From Spirochaetota bacterium (GTDB lineage: Bacteria > Spirochaetota > Spirochaetia > DSM-27196 > PWMO01): a stretch of 9,570 bases of DNA. Positions within the stretch are counted from its first letter, which is position 1. The number at the start of each line of letters is the position of its first letter. The notes beneath the pieces were generated by a model, which did no database searches, was not told the DNA's origin, and worked only from the letters and a program-made list of their open reading frames with translations. The stretch spans positions 1 to 9,570 of the forward strand of contig JAAAOH010000034.1 in assembly GCA_009908925.1 (NCBI GenBank). Reading direction: 5' to 3'. Positions 1 through 7,604 of this stretch are shown here, piece after piece. The position numbers and the translations under genes are program-made.

Positions 1-2373
1 AGTCCGACCCTTAACATGGTCCGGACCCTGTCGTCGATTCATAACATCGGACTGGGTGACCACACCGTCGACGGCTTCGGGAACTTCGTCGGCGAGGGGT
101 TCGCGTATCATGAGTATGGCAACCTCGTACAGAAGATCATCGAGCTCGAGTTGCTCACCGATGTCGACAAGACACGGGCAAAGAAGCTGCAGACCTATCG
201 CGATGCGCTGAAGAAGTCCACGAGCGGCAAGAACGTCAAGAAAGAAAAGGTGAAAGAGGCCCTCGACTCCGGCCGCGATCTCTTCCCTGAAGAGATCTAC
301 ACCAATACCCACGAGCAGCTGATGTACGTGGTGAGGATCTTTCACGCCCTTTTTCAGGCGAGCACCTCGAGCGTGGACTCGTCTCTGGTTGTGCAGGGCA
401 TGGTGTTCGGCAACTTCGGAAAGAACTCCGGCTTCGGCAGCTTCTATACTCACGACATCATCGAGGGCGATTCGCGCATCAGCGGTGAGTACTTCGAGGA
501 AGCCTTCGACGCGAGACAGAAGAAGGGCATGCCTCTCGAGAAGGTGTCCAAGGGCCTCTACAAGGAACTCGATCGAATCGGGAGCGAGCTCGAGAAGCAT
601 TTCAAGGAAATCCGCACCGTGCGCTTTACCGTGGAGAACGGCAAGCTCTGGGTCATCGACCAGCAACCCGTTCCCAACAAGTCCACGCAGGCGGAGATCA
701 AGACGCTCCTCGATCTCCACAAGGATAAGGTCGTCGACGACGACTTCGTGATCGCCGCCATCAAACCGGGGCGTTTGAGCGAAATCCTGCATCCCGCGCT
801 CGACGTGTCCTCGGTGTCGAATTTCAAGACGGCGAACGGCGGCATTGCGGGTGCCGTGGGCGCGGCTATCGGCCGTGTTTACTTCTCGACCGACGCACTG
901 CTGAAGGCCCACAAGCGGGCCATCCAGGAGAACCAGCCGGCGGATTTCATCCTTGCCATGCCCTCGACCTTCGCGGAGGACGTGAAGGCGATCGAGGTGG
1001 CAGAGGGCGTGCTGAGCTCAGAAGGCGGCTATGCCTCGCACGCTCCGGTTGTGGCGCGGAGCCTCGGTAAGGTGGCGCTGGTTTACCCGGGCGTGCGATT
1101 CCTGAAGAACTCCATGAAGATAGGGGATACCGAGGTGAAGGAGGGCGAGTACATCACGCTCAACGTGCCGTACTACGAGAAGCCCACCATCTATTTCGGC
1201 CAGGCCCGACTGAGCAAGCCGACGCCCGAGGGCAGCGGGCTGCTCGAGTTCCTCGAGATCGTCCAGCGGCGCATCGATGACTTCGATGTGCACGCGAACG
1301 CGGACCAGCCGAAGGACGCCGAGCTCGCGCGGACCTTCAAGGCGCACGGCATAGGTCTCTGCCGCACCGAGCACATGTTCTTCGCCGACGACCGCATCAA
1401 TACCTTCCGGTCCATGATCATCGCCGAGGCGCCGGATGAACGGGCCGAGGTGCTCGAGAAGCTCGAGCCGATGCAGATGAACGACTTCTACCAGTTGTTC
1501 AAGATCATGAAAGGTCTGCCGGTCACAATCCGCCTTCTCGATGCTCCGCTGCACGAGTTTCTGCCCCACACCCAGGATTCCATGAAGCAATTCGTGGAGT
1601 TCTTTCGCAAGGGCCATCCGAAGGTGAGTGAGAAAGAGGTCAAGCTACGGTGTGATCTCCTCGAAGAGTTCAACCCCATGCTCGGCCATCGTGGTATCCG
1701 TGTGGCAATCTCCTACCCGGAGATCTACCGCATGCAGGTCCGCGCGATCTTCCAGGCCGCATACAAGCTCAAGGCAGACGAGGGGATCGAGGTCATCCCG
1801 GAGATTATGATCCCGCTGGTAATGACCGCAAACGAGCTCAAGACCATCCGGAACGGCAAACGGATCGAGGGCAAGTCGATAGCCGGCATCCAGGATATCG
1901 AGGAGAGCGTGCGCAGGGAGATGAAGATCGACGAACCGATCGACTACAAGATCGGCACGATGATCGAGCTCCCCGCAGCTGCTCTTCAGGCCGACCGCGT
2001 TGCCCGATATGCCGAGTTCTTCAGCTTCGGCACCAACGACCTGACGCAGACAACGAACGGGCTGTCGCGGGACGACTTCAACAACTTCTTCTCCGACTAC
2101 AACGAGTTCGACCTCCTCGAGGAAAACCCGTTCAAGGTGCTCGGCGAGCAGGTCAAGGAGATGATTGCCATCGCTTCAGAGCGCGGGCGTCTGACCCGAC
2201 CTGATCTCGACCTCGGCCTCTGTGGTGAGCACGGCGCCGAGCCGGAGAACATTCCGTTTGCGAAGGATATCGGACTGAACTACGTCTCCACCTCGCCGTA
2301 CGGCATCCCGATTGCGAAGCTCGCGATCGCGCAGATGAACATCGAGCGGGAGCAAGAGGCCGAGAAAAAGTAA
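1..2373 (+). CDS. ppdK: Pyruvate phosphate dikinase-like enzyme, 5' end outside window
   Basis: PPDK interconverts pyruvate, ATP and phosphate with PEP, AMP and pyrophosphate in the cytoplasm. The frame is open from base 1, so the first ATG (base 16) is probably internal; roughly 100 residues of the ATP-grasp domain appear to be missing on the left. Numbering from that Met: an ATP-grasp remnant with VQGMVFGN (about 125-132); a phosphohistidine motif GGYASHAPVVAR with the catalytic His at 342; then the PEP/pyruvate barrel with LCRTEHMFF (Arg 450), RLLDAPLHEFLP (506), NPMLGHRG (553), GTMIELP (Glu 651, metal ligand), FGTNDLTQ (Asp 675, metal ligand) and CGEHG (Cys 736, catalytic acid/base). The C-terminal spacing fits the family. 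Oddities: the usual ATP-side motifs are not recognisable, and the residue two before His 342 is Ala rather than the usual Thr. A PPDK-like PEP-utilising paralogue with altered nucleotide specificity is an alternative. Confidence 0.9.
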   Translation, partial: SPTLNMVRTLSSIHNIGLGDHTVDGFGNFVGEGFAYHEYGNLVQKIIELELLTDVDKTRAKKLQTYRDALKKSTSGKNVKKEKVKEALDSGRDLFPEEIYTNTHEQLMYVVRIFHALFQASTSSVDSSLVVQGMVFGNFGKNSGFGSFYTHDIIEGDSRISGEYFEEAFDARQKKGMPLEKVSKGLYKELDRIGSELEKHFKEIRTVRFTVENGKLWVIDQQPVPNKSTQAEIKTLLDLHKDKVVDDDFVIAAIKPGRLSEILHPALDVSSVSNFKTANGGIAGAVGAAIGRVYFSTDALLKAHKRAIQENQPADFILAMPSTFAEDVKAIEVAEGVLSSEGGYASHAPVVARSLGKVALVYPGVRFLKNSMKIGDTEVKEGEYITLNVPYYEKPTIYFGQARLSKPTPEGSGLLEFLEIVQRRIDDFDVHANADQPKDAELARTFKAHGIGLCRTEHMFFADDRINTFRSMIIAEAPDERAEVLEKLEPMQMNDFYQLFKIMKGLPVTIRLLDAPLHEFLPHTQDSMKQFVEFFRKGHPKVSEKEVKLRCDLLEEFNPMLGHRGIRVAISYPEIYRMQVRAIFQAAYKLKADEGIEVIPEIMIPLVMTANELKTIRNGKRIEGKSIAGIQDIEESVRREMKIDEPIDYKIGTMIELPAAALQADRVARYAEFFSFGTNDLTQTTNGLSRDDFNNFFSDYNEFDLLEENPFKVLGEQVKEMIAIASERGRLTRPDLDLGLCGEHGAEPENIPFAKDIGLNYVSTSPYGIPIAKLAIAQMNIEREQEAEKK

Positions 2374-2470
2374 AAGCGGACGTAGTTCGCAAGTGCGGAG
2401 GGTGGGCGCCATGCGCCTGTGCCGCCCGCGCTTTGGTTCATATCGGCCGAGGATCCTGAACAGAAAGTGA

Positions 2471-2500
2471 AAGGCCGCCCGTCCCGGGCGGCCTTTTTTT
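2471..2500 (+). terminator. Strong Rho-independent terminator between convergent genes
   Basis: A perfect 11-bp GC-rich stem (2471-2481 paired with 2485-2495) with a 3-base loop is followed by a run of Ts, then CC and six more Ts. It lies about 100 bases after the PPDK stop and should end that transcript. On the minus strand the same stem is followed only by a broken T-run, so it may also stop the converging envelope operon, less efficiently. Confidence 0.9.
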
Positions 2501-2545
2501 TCCTTTTTTATCGTTTGGATTCCGTGCTCGCGAGAGAGCGGCTTA

Positions 2546-3793
2546 TCAATCAATGTCCGGAATGGAGTAATCGTCGTCGAGCGCTTCGAGTAGCTCTCCG
2601 AAGGTAAAGGTGAGCTCCGAAATCTCGCCGTTGACGGTTGTCTCCTCGACGTTATCCTCCAGGAAGGTGCCGCTTACCCCGAAGTCGAATCTGCCGCCGG
2701 AGCTGGGGCCACCACCCGAGAATCCTGCAGTTGTGAGGTTGGGCTGAGGATCTCCGACAAGGTAGTACTGACGTTCTTCGGAGAGGAGTGCAGTTGCAAC
2801 TCCGTAGATGCTCCCGGCGTCAGGTAACGTGGATGACTCCTCGCCAATAACGCTGAGCGTGTACGCGGACCGTTTCGGCTCGACGGCACTGTTACTGTCG
2901 AGGATGTAGAGAAATACTTCGACATCCTGGTCGGCGGGCTCCTCGGCGTAGAACCAAAGTGCGAAGAAGTTGTAGGAGGAACTCCCTTCAAACCCCTCGT
3001 CGAACTCATCGAACGAGAAACGCGCGATAATTGCGCGGTTGAGAACGGCGTCGGTTTCTTCTCCGTCGATTATCGTGGTAACGGAGCCTGTGCCCTCGTA
3101 CTCATAGAACCCGAAATCTCCGAGGTCGATCGGCGCCGGGGGAACAAGGAAGGGCTCCACGTAACGCTCATACAGAGTCTCTAGAAAGGTAGGAAAGCGA
3201 TCCGCGGTCAGATTTACCGACACCGTGGTATCCGCGCCGGCGCGGATACGGGCGGTTGTAAAGCCGAGTCTCAAGTCGGATACCCCGGCGTCGCCGTCGA
3301 TCCAGATTACGTATTCCTGCCCCACATCGAGATTGTCGAAGCGGACGCTGGAAACGCTTTCCAGACTGTTGGTGTCGAAGTAGCGGGCCACGCCGCCGGG
3401 GATGGAGATAAGCTCACCGGCGGTGCCTGCCGTGACCGGCTGCGGCTGGCCGAACTCCTCGAGTGCCGGACTATCCTCCGGGAGCGGGGCAGTGCGAGCG
3501 GGCGCCTCGGGAGCGCCATTCGGCCCGACGCGAACGCTTCTTCCGCCGCCACGGAAGTAATCGGCCTCGACCACGAAGAAGGTCAGCTCGGTGAAGTCGC
3601 CGAGATTCTGTGTGCCGATGCCTGAGGTTCGCGTGAAGTCGATGGTAAGTGCGCCCCCCGCTGATGGGTCATCCGCGAGATTCCAGGCGCAGCCTGTCAC
3701 CAACAGCGAAACGGCAACAAATCCCACCACGGAGATCGTCGTACGGATGATAGCATTACGCTCTTCAGGGTTCCCGGTATTCCAGCGATTCAT
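2546..3793 (-). CDS. Exported lipoprotein of unknown function
   Basis: A 415-residue protein and the last gene of the minus-strand envelope operon. I chose the ATG at 3793 because AGGGAT (3797-3802) gives a well-spaced ribosome binding site; an upstream TTG at 3838, overlapping the FecR stop by four bases, is the alternative. The N-terminus has a long polar n-region, a hydrophobic stretch (about residues 18-31) and a lipobox VTGC with the lipidated Cys at 35, so the product should be anchored in a membrane. The rest is rich in short beta-type stretches with many Asp, Glu, Gly and Ser. There is a Pro/Ala-rich linker around residues 90-115, a Gly/Ser-rich stretch near residue 370 and an acidic C-terminus. 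I do not recognise a family. Its position after the FecR-domain and barrel genes suggests a part in the same envelope structure; this is inference. Confidence 0.85.
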   Translation of the reverse strand: MNRWNTGNPEERNAIIRTTISVVGFVAVSLLVTGCAWNLADDPSAGGALTIDFTRTSGIGTQNLGDFTELTFFVVEADYFRGGGRSVRVGPNGAPEAPARTAPLPEDSPALEEFGQPQPVTAGTAGELISIPGGVARYFDTNSLESVSSVRFDNLDVGQEYVIWIDGDAGVSDLRLGFTTARIRAGADTTVSVNLTADRFPTFLETLYERYVEPFLVPPAPIDLGDFGFYEYEGTGSVTTIIDGEETDAVLNRAIIARFSFDEFDEGFEGSSSYNFFALWFYAEEPADQDVEVFLYILDSNSAVEPKRSAYTLSVIGEESSTLPDAGSIYGVATALLSEERQYYLVGDPQPNLTTAGFSGGGPSSGGRFDFGVSGTFLEDNVEETTVNGEISELTFTFGELLEALDDDYSIPDID

Positions 3794-3796
3794 TCC

Positions 3797-3802
3797 ATCC
3801 CT
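3797..3802 (-). promoter_or_regulatory. Ribosome binding site deciding the lipoprotein start
   Basis: Read on the minus strand this is AGGGAT, ending three bases before the ATG at 3793. It favours that start over the in-frame TTG at 3838, which has no comparable site. Confidence 0.55.
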
Positions 3803-3834
3803 GCCTTCGCCCGGCACAGATCGTGCCGCGGGCG

Positions 3835-4575
3835 TCAATACGTTACATCGATCACGACTGCCTGTTGATTTTCGGGTGTCGTCCGTATCGGATTGTTGGT
3901 ATCCCCTCCCGCGCCTGAGCCGGGCGTGGTGGAGGAGACTATCGAGCGACGGGTGCGCTCATTCTCGGGGTCGGACGGCGGGTCGGTGGGATCCACGCTC
4001 GTCTCCTCGTTTTGGACGACGGATACTTGCCGCCCGTAAGGATTGGAAACGGAGACGAGTCCCGTGAGAACCCGCACCGTTCGGCCGTTGAAGGTAAAAT
4101 TCGTGCCCCGTACGGAAGCCGTTACCACCGGGCTGCGAAATCGGAAATCCGATCGGACGCCCTCCGCGCTCTTGACCTCACCTCTCACTCGCCCGACTCT
4201 GAGAAACATCTCGCTCTCAATCGAGTCGTCCCGTTCTATGAGCTGGTCGACCCGCATCCGCGTGAGCGGCCGTACACGGAGAACGGCGGCATCTCCGAGG
4301 GCGAGGACCGCCTCCGAGGAGAAACTCGTGGAGATCTCGGCGTCGACCGGTATCTCCATGTCCTCCTCGCCAAGTTCCCAGGCGCCCCCAGGCAGGCGAA
4401 CCTCCACACGACCATCGACCGACTGCAACACCGCGCGAAACGTTTGTGCCGGGAGTAAGCCGGGCGTAGCGAGGAGTACGACGAAGAGCAGGCCGGCCAA
4501 TGCGAGAACCCGATACGGTGGCGTTGCGCGTTCCTCTCGATGATGTATAAATCGGCTCCTGGAGTTGTATGTCAC
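3835..4575 (-). CDS. Exported FecR-domain protein
   Basis: A 246-residue protein. The frame extends up to 4818 but would overlap the upstream barrel gene by nearly 200 bases. The GTG at 4575 is preceded by GGAGAGG five bases away, so I take it as the start. Residues 22-43 form a signal peptide ending LLPA, with mature protein from Gln 44. The FecR domain spans about residues 77-170: a STSFSSEAVLALGDAAVLRV block (82-101), then RMRV, and the hallmark SPVVTASVRGTNF (148-160). The C-terminus (about 195-235) is polar, rich in Pro, Thr, Ser and Asn, and looks disordered. Classical FecR is an inner-membrane anti-sigma/sigma regulator with a cytoplasmic N-terminus. Here there is instead a cleavable-type signal and no sigma factor or TonB receptor nearby, so a structural or binding role in the periplasm is more likely. 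It lies 49 bases after the barrel gene and 41 before the lipoprotein gene. Confidence 0.88.
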   Translation of the reverse strand: MTYNSRSRFIHHREERATPPYRVLALAGLLFVVLLATPGLLPAQTFRAVLQSVDGRVEVRLPGGAWELGEEDMEIPVDAEISTSFSSEAVLALGDAAVLRVRPLTRMRVDQLIERDDSIESEMFLRVGRVRGEVKSAEGVRSDFRFRSPVVTASVRGTNFTFNGRTVRVLTGLVSVSNPYGRQVSVVQNEETSVDPTDPPSDPENERTRRSIVSSTTPGSGAGGDTNNPIRTTPENQQAVVIDVTY

Positions 4576-4580
4576 GTTAC

Positions 4581-4587
4581 CCTCTCC
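4581..4587 (-). promoter_or_regulatory. Ribosome binding site deciding the FecR-protein GTG start
   Basis: GGAGAGG on the minus strand, five bases before GTG at 4575, within the 49-base gap after the barrel gene. It fixes a GTG start far downstream of the longest reading frame. Confidence 0.75.
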
Positions 4588-4624
4588 TTTACAAATGAAC
4601 CGGCTTAATGAAAGACCGCAGTGC

Positions 4625-5845
4625 TCAGAAACTGGTGCTGAACTCCACTCGTCCATACACCGTTGTGTCTCCCTCTTCGGGGATGAACACCCCCACCTGG
4701 ACAGAACCACCGATGTCCGAGAAGGGGCGCACGTCGATGCGCCCGCCGGCCTCGGTGCCACGATACCCATCGGTGGCGGTTGGATCGGCCCCGAAAACGG
4801 CAGCGCCATATCCGCCAACTCCCACGTTCTGCAATAACTCCGATTCCGCTGTATAGAACGGTCGGAAGCTGTACTCCCCGGAAGCGAGGAGTAGATCCGG
4901 TGATGTGATGGGAGTGAGCGTGACCAGATCCGGTTCGGTTATTGGTGCGTAGGCCTCGAAATCATCGTCGTCGGCGGAGGCATAGTACCCGCGCATCGAG
5001 ATGACCGAGCGCGCCAGGGCGTCAATGAAGATGCGGAATCGGTGTGAGCCGGAGAACATTAATCCGGAGGTGTCGATATCCCGGGCGTCGTCGGTATACT
5101 GAACGCCCCCGACAAGCCCGACTGTCTCGTAATAGAAGCCCGAGAACACCCGACCACTGAGGGATAGATACCCGTATTGCGTATCAATGACGTCCTCGTC
5201 GCTGCCCTGCATATCAAACTGCGCTACCCCGCCGAGAAGCAAATCCTGCCTGAGCACCAGCTCGGGGAAGCTGACCTCGAGCAGCGTTATCCAGCGTGGC
5301 GGGGCGGTGGTTCTCTGATCATCGAGAAGGTCGGTGAGATCGGCAAACGACATCTCGATGGACGCGTTTTCCTTGAGGAGCATACCCGTGTACCCGCCTG
5401 CAAGCCGAAGTCCGATCCACGGATAGTCGAGAGACGCCTCGAGGCCATCCGCGCGATGGTCAACCACCAGGCCCCCGCTATCGGAGAGCTGGTATCGCCC
5501 ACCCGTCAGGCCCAGCACGGATCGCGGGCCAAGCACCGCCGGTAACGCCGCTCTGCCCGTAAAATATTCCAGATCGGCGGCGGCCACATCATCCACGATG
5601 TACAGCACGATCCCTTCGATGAGTAACTCTGCCGATGCATCACCTTCCAGCTCCGGGAAGAGCTTGGCCCAGGCCCCTATGGTGAAGCGGCCCCGCGGAT
5701 CCTCGTTCTCCTCGAAGTCGCCCTGAGATTGCAGTCGCCCGCCGCTGTCGAGGCCGCGCGCAGTCGCAGGTGCGAGCAGGAGGGTGGCGGCGAGTATCGT
5801 CGTCAAGACAGAGAACGCGGTCACCCGGGAATAAGACGCATTCAT
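4625..5845 (-). CDS. Putative outer-membrane beta-barrel protein
   Basis: A 406-residue protein. The ATG at 5845 overlaps the stop of the upstream gene as ATGA and has GGAGG seven bases ahead inside that gene, so translation is probably coupled. Residues 1-29 are a signal peptide ending APATA. The mature part consists of many alternating hydrophobic/polar stretches with aromatic residues, joined by acidic Gly/Asp/Ser loops (for example around 300-310, DDDDFEAYAP). It ends in FSTSF; a C-terminal Phe is the usual recognition signal for outer-membrane barrel insertion. The length would suit a barrel of about 14-18 strands. I do not recognise a named family. Neighbours are a small exported protein upstream and the exported FecR-domain protein and lipoprotein downstream, so it may be the outer-membrane anchor of that set (inference). 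Confidence 0.85.
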   Translation of the reverse strand: MNASYSRVTAFSVLTTILAATLLLAPATARGLDSGGRLQSQGDFEENEDPRGRFTIGAWAKLFPELEGDASAELLIEGIVLYIVDDVAAADLEYFTGRAALPAVLGPRSVLGLTGGRYQLSDSGGLVVDHRADGLEASLDYPWIGLRLAGGYTGMLLKENASIEMSFADLTDLLDDQRTTAPPRWITLLEVSFPELVLRQDLLLGGVAQFDMQGSDEDVIDTQYGYLSLSGRVFSGFYYETVGLVGGVQYTDDARDIDTSGLMFSGSHRFRIFIDALARSVISMRGYYASADDDDFEAYAPITEPDLVTLTPITSPDLLLASGEYSFRPFYTAESELLQNVGVGGYGAAVFGADPTATDGYRGTEAGGRIDVRPFSDIGGSVQVGVFIPEEGDTTVYGRVEFSTSF

Positions 5846-6336
5846 CCGCGATCCTCCATCGTCTCGAGTATACGCGTTATCATGCGGAGCGCGCGCTCGC
5901 CATCGAGCGGCTGCAAGGCGTAGTTCTGTCCAGCCACGATGCGGCGCCAGCGCATCTCGCGCAGTGCGTAGCGGGGGCCCGGAAAGAACCCATACCAGAA
6001 TCCGCCGGACAGATCGTGGGATAGCATGAGCATGTAGGAGAAGTCGCCGAGGGTAGCGTCGGATTCGAGGTCCCGGTCGGCGTAGCGGTCACGGTGCTCG
6101 GCACCCGCAGCTAGAGCGCGCAACATGCCGACAGCCGCTGCCGCGTCCTGTTGTGGATCGATTACCCCGGCCGACAGGGTTGCGAGGTAGGCAGCGTCAC
6201 CGATGCTCAGAACCGGGGACTCCAAAATGGTGTCTATGCGATCGGCGGACTGCCCGAGCATGATCCCGGCGGGAAGAAGAGTAAGCAAAACTACCAGAGC
6301 CGTAAGCTTCACCCGAGCACTCATGTACGTGAGCAT
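5842..6336 (-). CDS. Small exported protein, first gene of the envelope operon
   Basis: Up to 164 residues. Two starts are possible, ATG at 6336 and ATG at 6324 (the residue after the latter begins SARVKL); neither has a good ribosome binding site, so the start is uncertain. A signal peptide follows (hydrophobic core ALVVLLTLLPAG). The mature protein has two similar-looking helical units: one starting SIGDAAYLATLSAG and one starting LGDFSYMLMLSHD, the latter running into WYGFFPGPRYALREM. From memory, this GDxxYL...FPxPRYAxRE layout is shared by some spirochaete exported proteins and is loosely reminiscent of S-layer-homology repeats; I cannot confirm the family. Its stop overlaps the barrel gene start by four bases, so the two products are probably made together and may interact. 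Confidence 0.8.
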   Translation of the reverse strand: MLTYMSARVKLTALVVLLTLLPAGIMLGQSADRIDTILESPVLSIGDAAYLATLSAGVIDPQQDAAAAVGMLRALAAGAEHRDRYADRDLESDATLGDFSYMLMLSHDLSGGFWYGFFPGPRYALREMRWRRIVAGQNYALQPLDGERALRMITRILETMEDRG

Positions 6337-6473
6337 ACTGCATAGACTGCGTCAAGTCAGCAGTTTTTTGTATAAATTTGAGTCAACAGGTCTTGTTTTT
6401 TGCATGCGGCGCGAGCATACTGCGGGCAGACGAATAGCGAGCACGAACCGACGCTCGCAGGAGGAGGGATTGG
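6337..6473. promoter_or_regulatory. Divergent promoter region between envelope operon and small-barrel pair
   Basis: Both transcription units diverge from this 137-base gap, which has an AT-rich core (about 6364-6402) in otherwise GC-rich DNA. A TATAAA at 6371-6376 (+) and the overlapping TATACA on the minus strand are possible -10 boxes, but neither has a convincing -35 at 17 bases. The 11-mer GAGCATACTGC occurs at 6331-6341 and again at 6413-6423, flanking the core. AGTCARCAG occurs at 6355-6363 and 6381-6389, each followed by a TTTTTTG run. These could be operator sites; exact promoters cannot be fixed from sequence alone. Confidence 0.45.
6460..6468 (+). promoter_or_regulatory. Strong ribosome binding site for first small barrel gene
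   Basis: GGAGGAGGG lies five bases before the ATG at 6474, a near-ideal anti-16S match. It suggests high translation, as expected for an abundant envelope protein. Confidence 0.75.
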
Positions 6474-6989
6474 ATGGCAAAGAGACGAGTGCTGTTCACG
6501 GTTCTGTGTGCGGCGGCGGTGCTGCTCCCAGTCGCCGTATCGGCGCAGGGGCTTGAATCCACTGACGCGGAATTCCGTGTGTTCGGTGTGGAACTGGGCT
6601 CGCTTGCGGGGTACAACCTGGAAGACGAGGAAGCCGTGATAGGACGAAATTTCGGTTTGAGCCTTGCAGTGATGGATAACATCCAGGTCGGCCTGGGTGC
6701 GGTCATGTTTTCAGCAGACGGCATTCCTCAGCGCATGTACGCGGGTATGAAATTCGACTATTTCTTTACGGACAGGCTTGCGTTCTCACTGCTGACCGGT
6801 AATGCCGCCGTGGGCACGACCCCGGCCTTCGGTGGTGCGGTCGGTGGACAGTATCTGATCGTGCGTAGTCAGCCGGAGAACGGCTTTTCCTCAGCATTGA
6901 AGGTGAAAGTCGACTATTTCATGAACGATGAGGACGGTCCGGACGCGGGCACGATTGCGATCGGCCTTGCAGGTTCCATCGGGCTGTAG
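6474..6989 (+). CDS. Small exported beta-rich protein, paralogue A
   Basis: A 171-residue protein with a clear Sec signal peptide (MAKRR, hydrophobic core, cleavage after VSA at residue 24). The mature part of about 147 residues is made of short amphipathic beta segments: FGVELGSLAGYN near its start, a repeated hydrophobic/Gly pattern in the middle, and VDYF...IAIGLAGSIGL at its end. This resembles a small outer-membrane barrel, although the last residue is Leu rather than Phe. It is clearly related to the next gene: FGVELGSLAGYN against FGIEVGTVMGYN, and similar ends with an acidic DxDxGxxA(I/F)GL turn. A 44-base gap separates them, so they are probably co-transcribed. Function unknown; a periplasmic beta-sandwich is an alternative. 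Confidence 0.85.
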   Translation: MAKRRVLFTVLCAAAVLLPVAVSAQGLESTDAEFRVFGVELGSLAGYNLEDEEAVIGRNFGLSLAVMDNIQVGLGAVMFSADGIPQRMYAGMKFDYFFTDRLAFSLLTGNAAVGTTPAFGGAVGGQYLIVRSQPENGFSSALKVKVDYFMNDEDGPDAGTIAIGLAGSIGL

Positions 6990-7033
6990 CACAGAGCTGC
7001 TGCTGAGCGTAATCCAAGGAAATTAGGAGCGTT

Positions 7034-7519
7034 ATGATGAGAAAGATGATCGTTGCCACCACGGCTGCGGTGGCACTGCTGCTGTTGGCACCGGCTGTGT
7101 TCGCGCAGGAGACCGTAACCGACATTTTCGGTATCGAAGTCGGTACGGTCATGGGGTATAACTTTAACACGGAGGATATCGGCGCGGGCGAGTCTATGGC
7201 CGTGTCCTTCGGCTTCGGCGAACAGTTCGAAGCGAGTTTAATGTTTATAGATGGCGATGGCACCGACATGCCCGACTTCAGCCTGCTGCGCATGTCCTAC
7301 TATCTGCTTGACGAAGTGGGGCTGGAGATCTCGACCGGAAGCAGCGCGGGAGCGGTGGCAGCCGGTTTCGGTGTGTTTTCTTACCCGATCCGCAGAGAGT
7401 TCAACGAGACGCTTACCACTGCGCTGGGCCTTGACCTCAGCTACCTGGTACCGGACATTGCCACGGATCCCGACGAGGGTGTCATGGCATTCGGGTTGAA
7501 CGCGACGGTAGCCTTCTGA
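7034..7519 (+). CDS. Small exported beta-rich protein, paralogue B
   Basis: A 161-residue protein. Two adjacent ATG codons (7034, 7037) follow an AGGAG at 7025-7029; spacing slightly favours 7037. Signal peptide to VFA (residue 24), mature protein from QETV. It repeats the layout of the preceding gene: FGIEVGTVMGYN at the start, alternating beta segments in the middle (for example LLRMSYYLL), and a C-terminal strand ending NATVAF. The terminal Phe is the usual mark of an outer-membrane barrel. It ends shortly before a hairpin terminator, so the pair appears to form a two-gene unit made by tandem duplication. No named family recognised. Confidence 0.85.
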   Translation: MMRKMIVATTAAVALLLLAPAVFAQETVTDIFGIEVGTVMGYNFNTEDIGAGESMAVSFGFGEQFEASLMFIDGDGTDMPDFSLLRMSYYLLDEVGLEISTGSSAGAVAAGFGVFSYPIRREFNETLTTALGLDLSYLVPDIATDPDEGVMAFGLNATVAF

Positions 7520-7604
7520 GTTCGTGCGGGCAGTCAGGTTGAGCCTGGCTGCGCTGGAGAGAATCCGCGGGACTGACGCAGCGCACAGATCGGCGCCACA
7601 GGGA

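Noticed and set aside
1018..1617. Long minus-strand frame (199 codons) antisense to the PPDK gene
   Set aside because: It is a shadow of strongly biased GC-rich codons in a certain gene; no domain, signal or ribosome binding site supports it.
4576..4818. N-terminal extension of the FecR-domain frame
   Set aside because: It overlaps the barrel gene in another frame, reads as low-quality sequence, and the GTG at 4575 has a good ribosome binding site directly before a signal peptide.
6350..6406. TTGACT and TTGACG on the minus strand and TTGAGT on the plus strand as -35 boxes
   Set aside because: None has a reasonable -10 box at 16-18 bases, so I did not annotate specific promoters.
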